Shown here: one piece after another, positions 13,067 to 23,894 of the stretch | Layout of the letters: each line of letters starts with the position of its first letter | How positions within the stretch are numbered: the stretch's first letter is position 1 | DNA from: Piezodorus guildinii | Lineage: Eukaryota > Arthropoda > Insecta > Hemiptera > Pentatomidae | Assembly (NCBI GenBank): GCA_023052935.1 | Contig: CM041297.1 | Coordinates: forward strand, 101,195,063 to 101,259,062 | Reading direction: 5' to 3' | Length of the DNA: 64,000 nucleotides | Notes under the pieces: generated by a model | Seen by the model: the letters and a program-made list of their open reading frames with translations, nothing else | Told to the model about the DNA's origin: nothing | The model's database searches: none | Made by a program: the position numbers and the translations under genes

Positions 13067-16000
13067 CTAGTAATGGTTATGTGAACCAAATTGTGGTCCT
13101 TGTCCTGAGTGAGGCCCTGGCTGAGGGCGTGGTCCAAAACCTTCATCTTCTTCTTGGTCTTCTTGACCTGGTCCTGGTCTGGGCTGGGGTCCTTTTCCTG
13201 AATGAGGACCTGGATGGGGTCCTTGTCCTGAGTGAGGACCTGGATGGGGTCCTTGTCCTGAGTGAGGGCCTGGATGGGGTCCATGTCCTGGGTGAGGGCC
13301 TGGATAAGGTCCTTGTCCTGAGTGAGGACCTGAATGGGGTCCTTGTCCTGAGTGAGGGCCTGGATGAGGTCCTTGCCCTGGGTGAGGGCCTGGATGAGGT
13401 CCTTGTCCTGAGTGAGGACCTGGATGGGGTCCATGTCCTGGGTGAGGGCCTGGATGAGGTCCTTGTCCTGAGTGAGGGCCTGGATGAGGTCCTTGTCCTG
13501 AGTGAGAGCCTGGATGGGGTCCATGTCCTGGGTGAGGGCCTGGATGAGGTCCTTGTCCTGAGTGAGGACCTGGATGAGGTCCTTGTCCTGAGTGAGGACC
13601 TGGATGAGGTCCTTGTCCTGAGTGAGGACCTGGATGAGGTCCTTGTCCTGAGTGAGGACCTGGATGGGGCCCTTGTCCTGAGTGAGGACCTGGATGAGGT
13701 CCTTGTCCTGAGTGAGGGCCTGGATGGGGTCCATGTCCTGAGTGAGGGCCTGGATGAGGTCCTTGTCCTGAGTGAGGACCTGGATGGGGTCCTTGTCCTG
13801 AGTGAGGGCCTGGATGAGGTCCTTGTCCTGAGTGAGGACCTGGATGAGGTCCTTGTCCTGAGTGAGGGCCTGGATGGGGTCCATGTCCTGGGTGAGGGCC
13901 TGGCTGAGGACGTGGTACAAAATCTTCATCTTCTTCTTCGTCTTCTTGTCCTGGACCTGGTCTGGGTTGAGGACGCTGTCCAGAACCGCCTTTGCCTTTG
14001 TGGCCTGGTCCTGGGTATGGTCTTGGCTGAGGACGTGGTCCAAATCCTTCATCTTCTTCTTCGTCTTCTTGTCCTGGGTGTGGTCTTGGCTGAGGACGTG
14101 GTCCAAAATCTTCATCTTCTTCTTCGTCTTCTTGTCCTGGACCTGGTCTGTGTTGAGGAAGCTGTCCAGAACCGCCTTTGCCTTTGTGGCCTGGTCCTGG
14201 GTATGGTCTTGGCTGAGGACGTGGTCCCAATCCTTCATCTTCTTTTTCGTCTTCTTGTCCTGGGTGTGGTCTTGGCTGAGGACGTGGTACAAAATCTTCA
14301 TCTTCTTCTTCGTCTTCTTGTCCTGGACCTGGTCTGGGTTGAGGACGCTGTCCAGAACCGCCTTTGCCTTTGTGGCCCTGTCCTGGGTATGGTCTTGGCT
14401 GAGGACGTGGTCCAAATCCTTCATCTTCTTCTTCGTCTTCTTGTCCTGGGTGTGGTCTTGGCTGAGGACGTGGTCCAAAATCTTCATCTTCTTCTTCGTC
14501 TTCTTGTCCTGGACCTGGTCTGGGTTGAGGAAGCTGTCCAGAACCGCCTTTGCCTTTGTGGCCTGGTCCTGGGTATGGTCTTGGCTGAGGACGTGGTCCC
14601 AATCCTTCATCTTCTTTTTCGTCTTCTTGTCCTGGGTGTGGTCTTGGCTGAGGACGTGGTCCAAAATCTTCATCTTCTTCATCGTCTTCTTGTCCTGGAC
14701 CTGGTCTGGGTTGAGGACGCTGTCCAGAACCGCCTTTGCCTTTGTGGCCTGGTCCTGGGTATGGTCTTGGCTGAGGACGTGGTCCAAATCCTTCACCTTC
14801 TTCTTCGTCTTCTTGTTCTGGGTATGGTCTTGGCTGAGGATGTGGTCCAAATCCTTCATCTTCTTCGTCGTCTTCTTGTCCTGGACCTGGTCTAGGTTGG
14901 GGACGCTGCCCAGAACCGCCTTTGCCTTTGTGCCCTGGTCCTGGATGTGGTCTTGGCTGAGGACGTGGTCCAAATCCTTCATCTTCGTCTTCGTCTTCTT
15001 GGCCTGGGTGTGGTCTTGGCTGGTGACGCTGTCCGGAATCACCTTTGCCTTTGTGCTCTTGTCTTGGGTGTGGTTCTGGCTGAGGACGTGGTCTAAAATC
15101 TTCATCTTCGTCTTCTTGCCCTGGACGTGGCCCAAACTTATCATCCTGTTCGAAATCTTCTTGTTCTTTTGGATAACCGAGTGATTGATCGCTTCTATCT
15201 TCTTCAGAATTCCATCTCTGCACTTCTTGCTCCTCTCTCCTTACAGGTATCTTTTCTGATGGGAAACCCATAACGGCTGCTGGCCATATTATGGCCAGCA
15301 CTACGATTACTGTAAAATCATTAGTTTATTATTAAAATATTTTAGTTATTACTATTTTATTCATGTTTATAGTATTGTATACAGTGTACTATGTGAATAA
15401 ATCTGTAGTTTCGGTATTAATTTAAAAACAATTAATTGTTACGGGAAAAATATCCCTGGTTGTCGTTTGTTTCTGATCTTTGTGACCTATCATTACAAGA
15501 ATATGTAACCCCATTTTGGCTTTCATAGACTTATCAAGTTTTTTTGTTTTTTTTAAATGTGAGTAATTGTTATATTCACTAATGAAATATGAATGAGCCT
15601 CAATATGTTTGGCATCTACCTTTTTTGTTGTTTTTATTACTTATTTATTAGAATTTCAGTTAAGTGGTGTTTTTTATGAGAGGAAGAAGAGGACGAAGGA
15701 GAAAAGGAAGAAACACCCACCCTAGATATGAACAATAGATTAAGCAATAACTAACCCTCATAACAATATGTAACAATAGCAGGAAATATAACCATTCATT
15801 TATACAGTCCATATCATTGAAAAACCAGCCCATCCATTATTTGATTTTATTATTATTAGGAGTCCCCTGGAACGCCCCAGGCCTCCGCTAATAAACACCC
15901 ATATTCCAGGGAAAAAAAAAATTTTCGATAGGGTTGAACTCCACACCTCAGAGATTTAGATTTTATATGATCCGAAGAATCCTATCACAATAGAATATAA

Positions 16001-16905
16001 TAGAAAATAATTTTACTATAGAAAATAAAAAAATAATCTTCTAATGGCAATAGTGTCCAAAAAAAATAAATAAATAAATAAATTTAAAAAAATTAATTGA
16101 CGAACAAAAGTTAAATTTTGGCATTAAACTTTTTTTTTATTCATTTGAAGTTTGATATCACTAATTAAAATTAAAATATCACAATTTCTGAGCGTCTTTT
16201 TTAAAATGAAAAAAGGTATTTGAAAAGTTAGGAATTGTATGTGGATAGAAAAGCAGCACGGCGGATATGGGCTGATAGAGAATTCTAGAAGGTAGTAGAG
16301 CGGGCAATGAAGGAACGATAAAATTCAGAATGGCGCGATCTTTCAGGTGAGTGAACTGAGGATTTAAATTAATATCATGTGATCTTGAGAAATAATTACT
16401 TCTTAGTCCCAAAACCTCATTATACGAAATTGTACCAGTTAATTGTTTTCTAAGGAATAGGAGATCAGAAGTCAGGTAGGCTCAGATAGAGGGCTGAGAA
16501 AAATTTTGATATTTAAAATATGGTACAATTCTTCACCCTTTCGAAATTTCAGTTAAGCCAAATCATAATTTCCACTTTATAAGGGTGCTATTTGAATTTA
16601 ATTTATTATTATTAATTATTAATATTTCAATTAATTTTTTTTTAATATTCAATATTTTTTAAAAGATTTGTTAAAAAACAAGACGTAACCTAAATGTCCT
16701 GCATTTCTGTCTAAAATCAAGTATGTGATGCATAACAACTTTCTGGTTCTTATGACCTTATTTTCTATTTTACTTAACTACTCAATTTTTAAAATGAATT
16801 AATTTGGAAAATAAAATATTGAAATAAGATAAGTATATTACGGCTATGTCTATGTAATGTTATAATATAATTAATGTACTACTTACATAAAAGGTTTAGA
16901 CGCAT
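13067..16905 (-). CDS. Gene 2: large secreted Pro/Gly/His-rich repeat protein, type B
   Basis: Exon 1 is 16887-16905 (MRLNLL plus one base, donor GTAAGT); the intron is 15310-16886; exon 2 is 13067-15309. The spliced frame is open for 753 aa. The signal peptide runs through VVLAIIWPAAVMG, then mature FPSEKIPVRREEQEVQ. A short acidic spacer follows (SEEDRSDQSLGYPKEQEDFEQ). Then come about 62-aa units built from GPRPQPRPHPGQ, EDEEEDEDF and GHKGKGGSGQ segments, then about 24 copies of the decapeptide GPHPGPHSGQ, and a tail ending GPQFGSHNHY. It has no cysteine in the repeats and alternates acidic clusters with Arg/His/Lys-rich ones, as expected for a disordered, self-associating secreted polymer. 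This is the largest intact family member; no known domain is recognised. Confidence 0.85.
13190..13905 (-). repeat. 30-bp coding tandem array (GPHPGPHSGQ) in gene 2
   Basis: Roughly 24 units of 30 bp in perfect register. Unit variants differ by single bases (Ser/Pro/His changes such as PHPGHGPHPG). It is coding microheterogeneity with no spacers. Confidence 0.9.
13906..15130 (-). repeat. 186-bp / 372-bp higher-order coding repeat in gene 2
   Basis: The landmark tggacctggtctgggttgag recurs about every 186 bp (near 13951, 14137, 14323, 14509, 14697). Successive units alternate gacgctgtcc and gaagctgtcc forms, making a 372-bp two-unit repeat (124 aa). That shows recent duplication of a pair of units. 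Confidence 0.85.
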
Positions 16906-16935
16906 GATTACTTGCCTTAGCACAAACTGCAGCGG

Positions 16936-16968
16936 CTTTTATACCCATTGGTTTGTTATCTGAAGTGT
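16936..16968 (-). promoter_or_regulatory. Gene 2 core promoter: TATA box and variant shared box
   Basis: TATAAAAG on the minus strand (16936-16943), 31-38 nt before the ATG. The upstream box is the variant TTATCTGAAGTGT (about 16957-16968), the most divergent of the six. Sequence between TATA and ATG (GCCGCTGCAGTTTGTGCTAA) is almost identical to gene 3. Confidence 0.65.
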
Positions 16969-17541
16969 ATATTATTTGATAAGTTCATAATAATAGTTTT
17001 TTAAGTAGCTCATGGATTGTTTTATTTGCTTGTTACAGGTTCGCCATTTTTATTTATATTGGATCTTTTTAAAGAATTTTCGTAGATTTTCTTGTTCCGG
17101 GAAACCAGGTATGTATTATTAACTTTTGGATGAATACTAATTGTGGTTTCAAAATATTACACGATTAGAAATATAGATAATTGTAGTTAATTTAATGTCT
17201 ATTGCAAAATAAAAAAAATCTAAATGATTGAACCAGTATAAAAAAACAGGTATTTTATTGAAAACATGAAATAATAATATAATAATAATAGGCTTACCGA
17301 ACCCGAAGGTTCGATGCCGATACCACCAAACTTCGCCTGCACAGACTCGTCCAATGTTCACCATTCAAGCCCAAGCTCCCGAGATCAGCCTTAACGCAAT
17401 CCTCCCATCGACGTTTTGGCCTACCTTTCTGACGTCTACCAGTCGTATCAGCGAATACCAACTTTCTCGGAATCCGATCTTCACCGGTCCCAATAACTTT
17501 ACTCGCCCGTTTGAGTCTCCTTGATGCTATCAACTCAATTA

Positions 17542-18783
17542 CACGTTGGTGAATCAAATATAAACGAGACTTTTTGTCCTGGAAGCCCAGTGAAGGTGCG
17601 GGAACGTACCCGCGTTTAGAAGTGTTGGGTAGGGATGCCAGGTGTGGGTGAAGCACTAACTCACCAGTTACCGTCGTGACGATGTCTGAGGAGGATGTAT
17701 CCCCCTCGATTGCACAACGTATTATCATCGCATTTCTTGCTGCTGAAGGTGTAAAACCGGCTGAAATCTTGAGAAGGTTGACTGTACAGTTCGGAGAAGA
17801 GTGTTTCGCCTTACTTTCCCGTGCCAGAATGTTTGCATGGCATAAACAGTTTGTGGAGGGTCGTGATCGTGTTCAGAATGAAAGGGATGACCGCTCCAGC
17901 ATCACAGCAGACAACATCAACCGTGTTCGACAGCTTATTGAAGGTGACGTCTAACCACCAGTACCATTGCAAGTGAGGTTGGGATAAGCTATGGAAGCAC
18001 TTTTTCCATACTGCCAGAGGAGCTACGGTTTCGTAAGGTGTGTGCCGGGTGGGTTCCTCGACTTCTCACAGCTGAGCAGAAGATGAACCGTTTGCAAGTC
18101 TGTGAAGGTCTTCTTGCAAGATTTCAGGCTGAGGGAGCCTCATTTCTCACTCACACTATCACCTGTGATGAAACTTGGGTGCACCATTACACCCGTGAAT
18201 CAAAACAAGCGAGTATGGAGTGGAGACTGGAAGGGGAACCTATACCAGTGAAAGCCAAGTCACGGCTGTCAGCTGGGAAGGTTTTGGCTTCCGTGTTTTT
18301 TGACCAGCGTGGCTTGCTGCGTGTTGATTTTTTGCATGAATGCAGGACTATCAATGCCGCATACTACTGCGACATTTTGAATGAAGTCAGACTTGCATAT
18401 AGCCGCAAAAGAAGGGATCTACCGATCGCACGCATACTGCGGCCCTGACGAGAGAAAAATTGGAGCAACTGGGCTGGGAGACGCTGGAACACCCTCCCTA
18501 CACTCCAGACTTATCACCATGTGACTTTCACCTGTTTGGCCCACCCAAGGAAGCTTTAGGAGGTCAGAGATTCGTCATTGACGATGAGGTTGAAGCCTAC
18601 GTGTTCAATTGGCTGAAGACACAACCTACTTCATTCTATGAGCAGGGGATTGGAAAATTACCTATGCGCTGGGAAAAATGTATTTCCAAATCAGGAGACT
18701 ATGTAGAAAAATAAGGTTTATTTTTCTTTGTGTTCAAAGTAAAAATTAAAAAATAAGTCTCGTTTATATTTGATTCACCCACG
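17542..18783 (+). mobile_element. Mariner transposon, about 1.24 kb, with terminal inverted repeats
   Basis: Inverted ends share 23 identical bases (17548-17570 and 18757-18779) and extend to the outer ggtgaatcaaat/attTgattcacc ends; both flanks have TA, the mariner target duplication. The inside codes a disrupted transposase. Size is typical of mariner. Confidence 0.88.
17682..18714 (+). pseudogene. Mariner transposase, disrupted
   Basis: Begins MSEEDVSPSIAQRIIIAFLA, followed by a helix-turn-helix region. The frame stops at 17953, but continues in another frame (SEVGISYGSTFSILPEELR, WVPRLLT) to about 18445. The first catalytic Asp is in TCDETWVHHYT. A second frame change at about 18425-18440 damages the HDNARPH region, where only D.THTAALTREKLEQL remains. 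The third Asp lies in PDLSPCDFHLF, giving a DD34D-type order. It ends SGDYVEK at 18714. With at least two frame breaks and a damaged second Asp motif it should be inactive. Confidence 0.85.
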
Positions 18784-19193
18784 TATTCATAGTGTACAAG
18801 CTCCGCAATTCCGCGTTGTGCAACTTCCGTATAATGGGCGTTTTACCTCTGAGGAATCCTTGACTGTTAGTGGTATTTTGTGAACTAACATATGTGAGTA
18901 GGGCGTTCGGACCTACGCCACACCCTCCAGCAAGCCTTGAGGGCCGCTCTCATTGTTGGTCAGCGAGTCCATCGGAATTAGCCGGGAGGAACTTCAGGAG
19001 AAATTTCACCTACCATCCACCACCCGTGGGACGCTCCCCGTACGCGGTAATGAGATCTGCGCGAGGGTAATCATGAAAACAAAATTAAATATAGAAAAAT
19101 GCATCAAATTAATTTTAAAGGCATTTATAGCATCATTAGTTTCATATTGTATATTAAATGTGTTAGTATTTGTTTCAGAATAAAATAAAATAG

Positions 19194-19194
<1 letters not shown>

Positions 19195-19261
<67 letters not shown>
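19195..19261. repeat. (TA)n microsatellite
   Basis: About 66 bp of pure TA next to the split non-LTR element. Confidence 0.95.
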
Positions 19262-19263
<2 letters not shown>

Positions 19264-20720
19264 GTTTATTTATTGAATAATTTAATATTCTGTGCCATAC
19301 GGGGATAAGAGATTTTATTTACAACATATTCACGAAAAAACAAAACAAATAACGACAAAACTAGAGAAATAATACTGAACAAAAAAAAAAAAAAAAAAAG
19401 TAATAAAGAAATAAACATCTGGAACGCTCGCATATAGGTCAAATAAAAATATAGTATAGTATAGTTTAATTTCATACTATTTTTTAATTACTGGCATATT
19501 TCTATTTCTCCGCAAACTGCCGCGTGTATGGCTTTTTGGATGCTTCTTTGCTTGGTAGGTACTATTAGGTGAAATCGTTAATTTCAGCAGAAAGAATTAC
19601 AAGATTTTTTTTACTTGTTACTTTTTTAAAGTATATTTTTTCCATAGTGTCGTGAATAGATGCTGATTAATGGCTTAATGCTCAAGTTAAAAATGTTTCC
19701 CAAAATGGAGTATGCCAATAAATATGCGAAATTAATAACTATTAAAATCGCTAAAAAGTTTAGGAAAAAAATACATTAACAAAGCAATTGAAAAAATAAA
19801 TAGTAAATTAATTGTCTCTAAATGGTTTTCTTTTTTTGTGGAGGGGAGGAAAATTCTTATCGCTTCTGTAGATCCATTGCTGGTCACTAACGTCTCATTC
19901 TTTCACTAGTTTTTCCAAAATAAGGTAGCTTGAAGCTCAGATATTTAAAATACTCCCTTGATGTGTGATGTGGATTTTTACCTGTACTTAGTTTGTTTGT
20001 TTTTTCTTACTATTCTAGTGGGCACTATCCAGTGTCAAGGACAGCTTCAGTATATACGACCGACCATCAAGCACCTACTCACGCACAGTGGTTCTAAATG
20101 CACTTTTTCAAAACCAAACTTCTCCCTGGTCGATCTGTTCAAAAGATATCAGCCATATCAAGTTTATTTTGTTTCTAAGTATATTCAATTTCAATGGTAT
20201 GATTAACAATTTTATAAATTTTTTTTAAGCCTTAAAAAAATATAATTTTTCAGAAAAAATAGTAACTAATTATTTTTATTTATTTTCAAAAATATCTATA
20301 TTTTCTGCATTTGTCTATAATTGCCATTAAATGAATTTAAAAATCTTTTGGTTCCATATCACGACTTGGTGATTTTTTTTTTAAATATCATAAAATATTT
20401 TTTTAATTAAATATCTCATAATTTTATTAAATATACAAAACATAATGAAACGAAAATTGCTTTAAAAATTTTAGTTTATTTTTTACTTTAAAAAATTCAA
20501 AACAGTGGTTTCTATGTGTTTGGTAAACCGCAACGCCTAGTAAGTTTGCTGTAGTGAATTTTTTTAACCACAAAAAATTTGTCATAGGAATTTCGTTTAT
20601 TATGTCCCTTTATGTTTTCATATGAAAAACCATACTGAAGTTCTTTCCCGAAGCGATAAAGAATTATAAATGTGTTCAAGTAGGTTATTTTTCTTATACA
20701 TTTTCCTTAAATTTAATACA
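19262..20720. other. AT-rich spacer
   Basis: No gene recognised. A plus-strand frame at 19958-20206 (82 aa) has a hydrophobic start but no family I know. 19810-19940 resembles 29180-29310 (ttgtggaggggaagaaaattctta), so a further repeat family is present. Confidence 0.35.
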
Positions 20721-20734
20721 TCCAACTTACCTTA

Positions 20735-20952
20735 TCTCTGGTTCGAATTTTTCGTCAGGGAACCCTGATCTCAAACCACTAGATTACCGGCTTTAGTCCA
20801 AACTGGAGTGGATGGCATGCCGCAGAACACACCCTAACTTGAAAAGCTTCCAACAATCTCTGGTACAAGCAGTTGAGCGCTTTCCTCAAGAACTGTTGCG
20901 TGCCGCTATTAATGACTGGCTACGGAAATGTAAAAGGGGGACATTTTGAGTG
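20735..20952 (+). mobile_element. Tc1/mariner-type transposase C-terminal relic
   Basis: Reads NPDLKPLDYRL, then SKLEWMA..RTHPNLKSFQQSL and RAAINDWLRKCKRG..HFE. This is the region around the third catalytic acidic residue and the end of Tc1-superfamily transposases. It has an in-frame stop and lacks the front part. Confidence 0.6.
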
Positions 20953-21689
20953 ATTTCTTTTTTGTTCTAGTCTCTATAGATATACATTTTATTTTTCAGT
21001 AAAGTTTTTGAAACAGTTAATTTTTCTGTTGAAATCTGTATATATTTCCTTGTAACAATATTATTGGCAGGACCTGGTATGTGTAAATTATATTTCACGA
21101 AGTTATTTTATTAGTAAAATAGATTGCAATTGTAATTGTATATAATAAATATACTTTTAAAATATTTTATTGGTGTCATTCTGAAGTATCTATCAAACTT
21201 GCCACCTGCTCCTTACAGCCAACTACGGTCATTAGTGTGTTTTAAACAATTTTTCAATTCAAACCTCAAACTGAATGTTACATTCATTATGTCCGAAAGC
21301 ATCATTATCCTAGAAGTCCAAAAGACTGTCATGTTTTAATGCTTTAATGAGATATTTGTCTCAAATTATATTTGAGTTTTGATTAAGAAAATGTATTAAC
21401 TGAACATTGCAATATTGTATGAGAACCGACCGTGTGACCGTTTAATTTTAATTATGTGAACACTTAAACTTGGAGTATCTCTTCAATTCTCCACGCAGAC
21501 AGTCACGAGTTGAAAACAACATTAATGACGTTGATGACAACATTCGAAGTTACCGTATGTGGTATTTCTTTAATATCACATAAATGACATCCACATATAT
21601 ACATATTTAAAATTTAAAAAAACAAAAAAAAACATTATAATATTTGTATTTTTCATTGATGTACTATTCCAAGTTGTACTTTTTCTTGT

Positions 21690-22000
21690 AAATATATTTA
21701 TTAAAATTTACGACTGTATTAATAAATACATCCAATAAATCTGAGTATTATATCATACAAGGATGTAATTCGCCGGTAAATAAAGTAGGAACTGGTTGCA
21801 CTCTATAAGCAAAATGAAAATTCGAGCAGTTTCCCGTAGTTGCAGACTTGTGAGGGGGATCCTCCAATGTTACCTTTGTCACTAAGCAGTCCTAGATATC
21901 AGATCTGTTCAAAGGGGACAAGTGGAATATTAATAAAGGATAATTTAGGGATGAAAGTCATAGGTTGACGACGAAGGGTAAGGGTTATTCGGTGAAATTC
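21690..22000 (-). mobile_element. Jockey-like element 3' fragment
   Basis: cctagatatcagatctgttcaa and gacgaagggtaagggttattcgg are the reverse complement of the RT region (DIRYLGL and FTLRRK) in better-kept copies. A 3' tail of the same family (tttattaaaatttacgactgta) adjoins it at 21690. Confidence 0.5.
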
Positions 22001-23690
22001 GTTGTAATTTATAAAATAGTGTTGGAAGCAATGGTTGTATTATTATTGACAGATAACACAGAAGTCTATATCTATAGATTAAGGAAAATAAACCTAAATG
22101 AATGTCACATACAATTCACTCTTCTGAATCAATTTATTAACTTTTAATTTTAACCCTAGAACCCTAAGAACCTTTTACAAACAGAGACTATCGCTCATTA
22201 ATCTATGCATAGCATATCAAAAAAAAAACTTCTAAAACATTTTAATAGCCAATTAGCTAATGAAAAATTAACATTACATTAAAATTAGTAGTTGACTTTT
22301 ATGAATATATTTATAATATATTAAAATTTATTTTCAAAATAACGTCTAATTTTGCCATTTATTTTATTGGTGATGTGTACTTCACTATCAATATAATTAC
22401 TACTTTTGCAATGAAGTACTATATCACTGTATTATTTTATTTTTTGCTAACATCGTGAAGTCCAATTAATATTCATATATTGGTTCTACCAAAAGTTTTA
22501 TGAAGAACTTGTTGTTTTTTAATTTTTCCGATTTTTCAAAACAGAAAACTTCCTTATATTCATGATATGCTTACCACTTGTTTCTCTGTCCATTTAGTAA
22601 ACACTTATATATACCTTCTCACAGATCCGACTCCTTCAAAAAATCCTTTGTCATTCGTGCTAACCTATTTTGAAATTCCTTGCCTATATCCATTCGTAAA
22701 GCGTTATCGTTATCCACTTTCAAACACCAACTATTTCTCCATCTCCTTAAGTATCAATCTTCCCAACATATGTAATTTTTAAAATCTATAGATGATAACT
22801 ATTCATTGTCACAAAATCTGTCTTTTATTGTTAACTGAAGTCTTAAAAGATTAGACAATTACTATTTATATCGTCCCAGAATAAAATTACTTTTCATTTC
22901 ATTTATCTCAGTCGGTTTAAAAAAAAAAATAGATATATTGCACCATCGTTGGAGTAGCATTAATCTTATAGATATCTCAAATAGATGTAGCTGTTGTCTA
23001 CCCTTATTGTATTGAACCACAGTTCTTAAATATTATTGAGTTTGAATAAAAATCTCAATAATTATATAATGAAAATCGCATATTTCAATCTAAAAAGTAT
23101 AATTTTGACTTTTATTTTTTTGCGTTTGAGTGACAGTAACTTTACTGTAGTTGTTAACGATGCTAATTATGGACAACATTTACAAAAACAATTGTTTAAA
23201 TTGGCGTAAAAGAACAGAGTTGAATTAATGGAATACAAATTTGAAATCAACTGCTTCGTTTTGTTTTTTCGTTAGTTAAGTACTTCATCAACCGCTCAAC
23301 CTTCTTTCGGTTAGTTGAAAGAGAACTAACGTCTAATAAAAAAGTCTGCTCAACGTATTAGTTGTTCAAATAATATTCTTTCAAATGCATTCTATTGTAT
23401 AATATATATATTATACTGCGTTAAAAAATTTTAATTATAAAATTCATATACATAGTGCTCATTAATTTTGATTGGTGGCATCTACAAGCTGTCAGTTCTT
23501 AACTTCCACATCAGGTTTTAACATCTTAGATCTTGGTAATCCTTCCGGTGCAGCTCCAGAGAAATGTATTACAATGTTTAATTTTTTTTTTTTTTTTTTG
23601 GAAATATTTTATTTGGTCCTATTATATCCTATGACGAATTGGGTACAGGTTGTTTTTATTTAAAAGAAGTTACAGCATTCAACATTAAAA
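22000..23690. other. AT-rich flank downstream of gene 3
   Basis: Blocks at 22090-22130, 22300-22560, 23130-23350 and 23480-23550 match 36310-36360, 36500-36680, 36900-37110 and 37400-37460 in the same order. This is the shared downstream flank of duplicated type-A units. No gene. Confidence 0.5.
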
Positions 23691-23703
23691 AAAAAATATC
23701 TAC

Positions 23704-23709
23704 TTTATT
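23704..23709 (-). terminator. Gene 3 polyadenylation signal
   Basis: AATAAA on the minus strand about 185 nt past the TAA. Its setting (ctttatttttaacaatttttacc) matches the type-A 3' flanks of genes 1 and 4, not those of type-B genes 2 and 6. Confidence 0.45.
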
Positions 23710-23894
23710 TTTAACAATTTTTACCAAAAAATATTTAAAAGTTGTAGTGCCTAAATATATATATAGACTGTATTACAAAGAGAATAGAATTTATTAGGTG
23801 AATCTTGACGCGTCTTCATCTACAAATATAACATAACATATGATCTTCTTATTTAATCAAAACAATGTTGAAATAAACTTCAAAGCAGACATAA

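Larger units (their letters stand above)
17280..19075 (-). mobile_element. Non-LTR retrotransposon C-terminus, split by a mariner
   Basis: Minus-strand peptide ELIASRRLKRASKVIGTGED, then GRRQKGRPKRRWEDCVKADL and SNLRVR with stop at 17294, is the C-terminal region seen in many insect LINE ORF2 proteins. It is interrupted at TA 17540-17541 by the mariner; the rest resumes at 18785-19075. The 3' end carries a TTATTA-type tail (about 17277-17292). Related copies lie at 28797-29025 and 30600-30760. Confidence 0.6.

Noticed and set aside
13190..13905. Regular 30-bp repeats suggesting a CRISPR array
   Set aside because: No unique spacers; units are contiguous and coding, in a eukaryotic setting.
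13033..15144. 703-aa minus-strand frame (DHVLSQDHTQDKKTKKKMK repeats)
   Set aside because: Alternative frame of gene 2. It lacks the signal peptide and does not join exon 1 in frame.
13081..15184. Long plus-strand open frames (604 and 440 aa) with LDEVLVLSEDL or WSWVWSWLRTW repeats
   Set aside because: They are antisense to gene 2, whose minus frame has a spliced signal peptide, promoter and poly-A signal. Stop-free periodic repeats open several frames at once.
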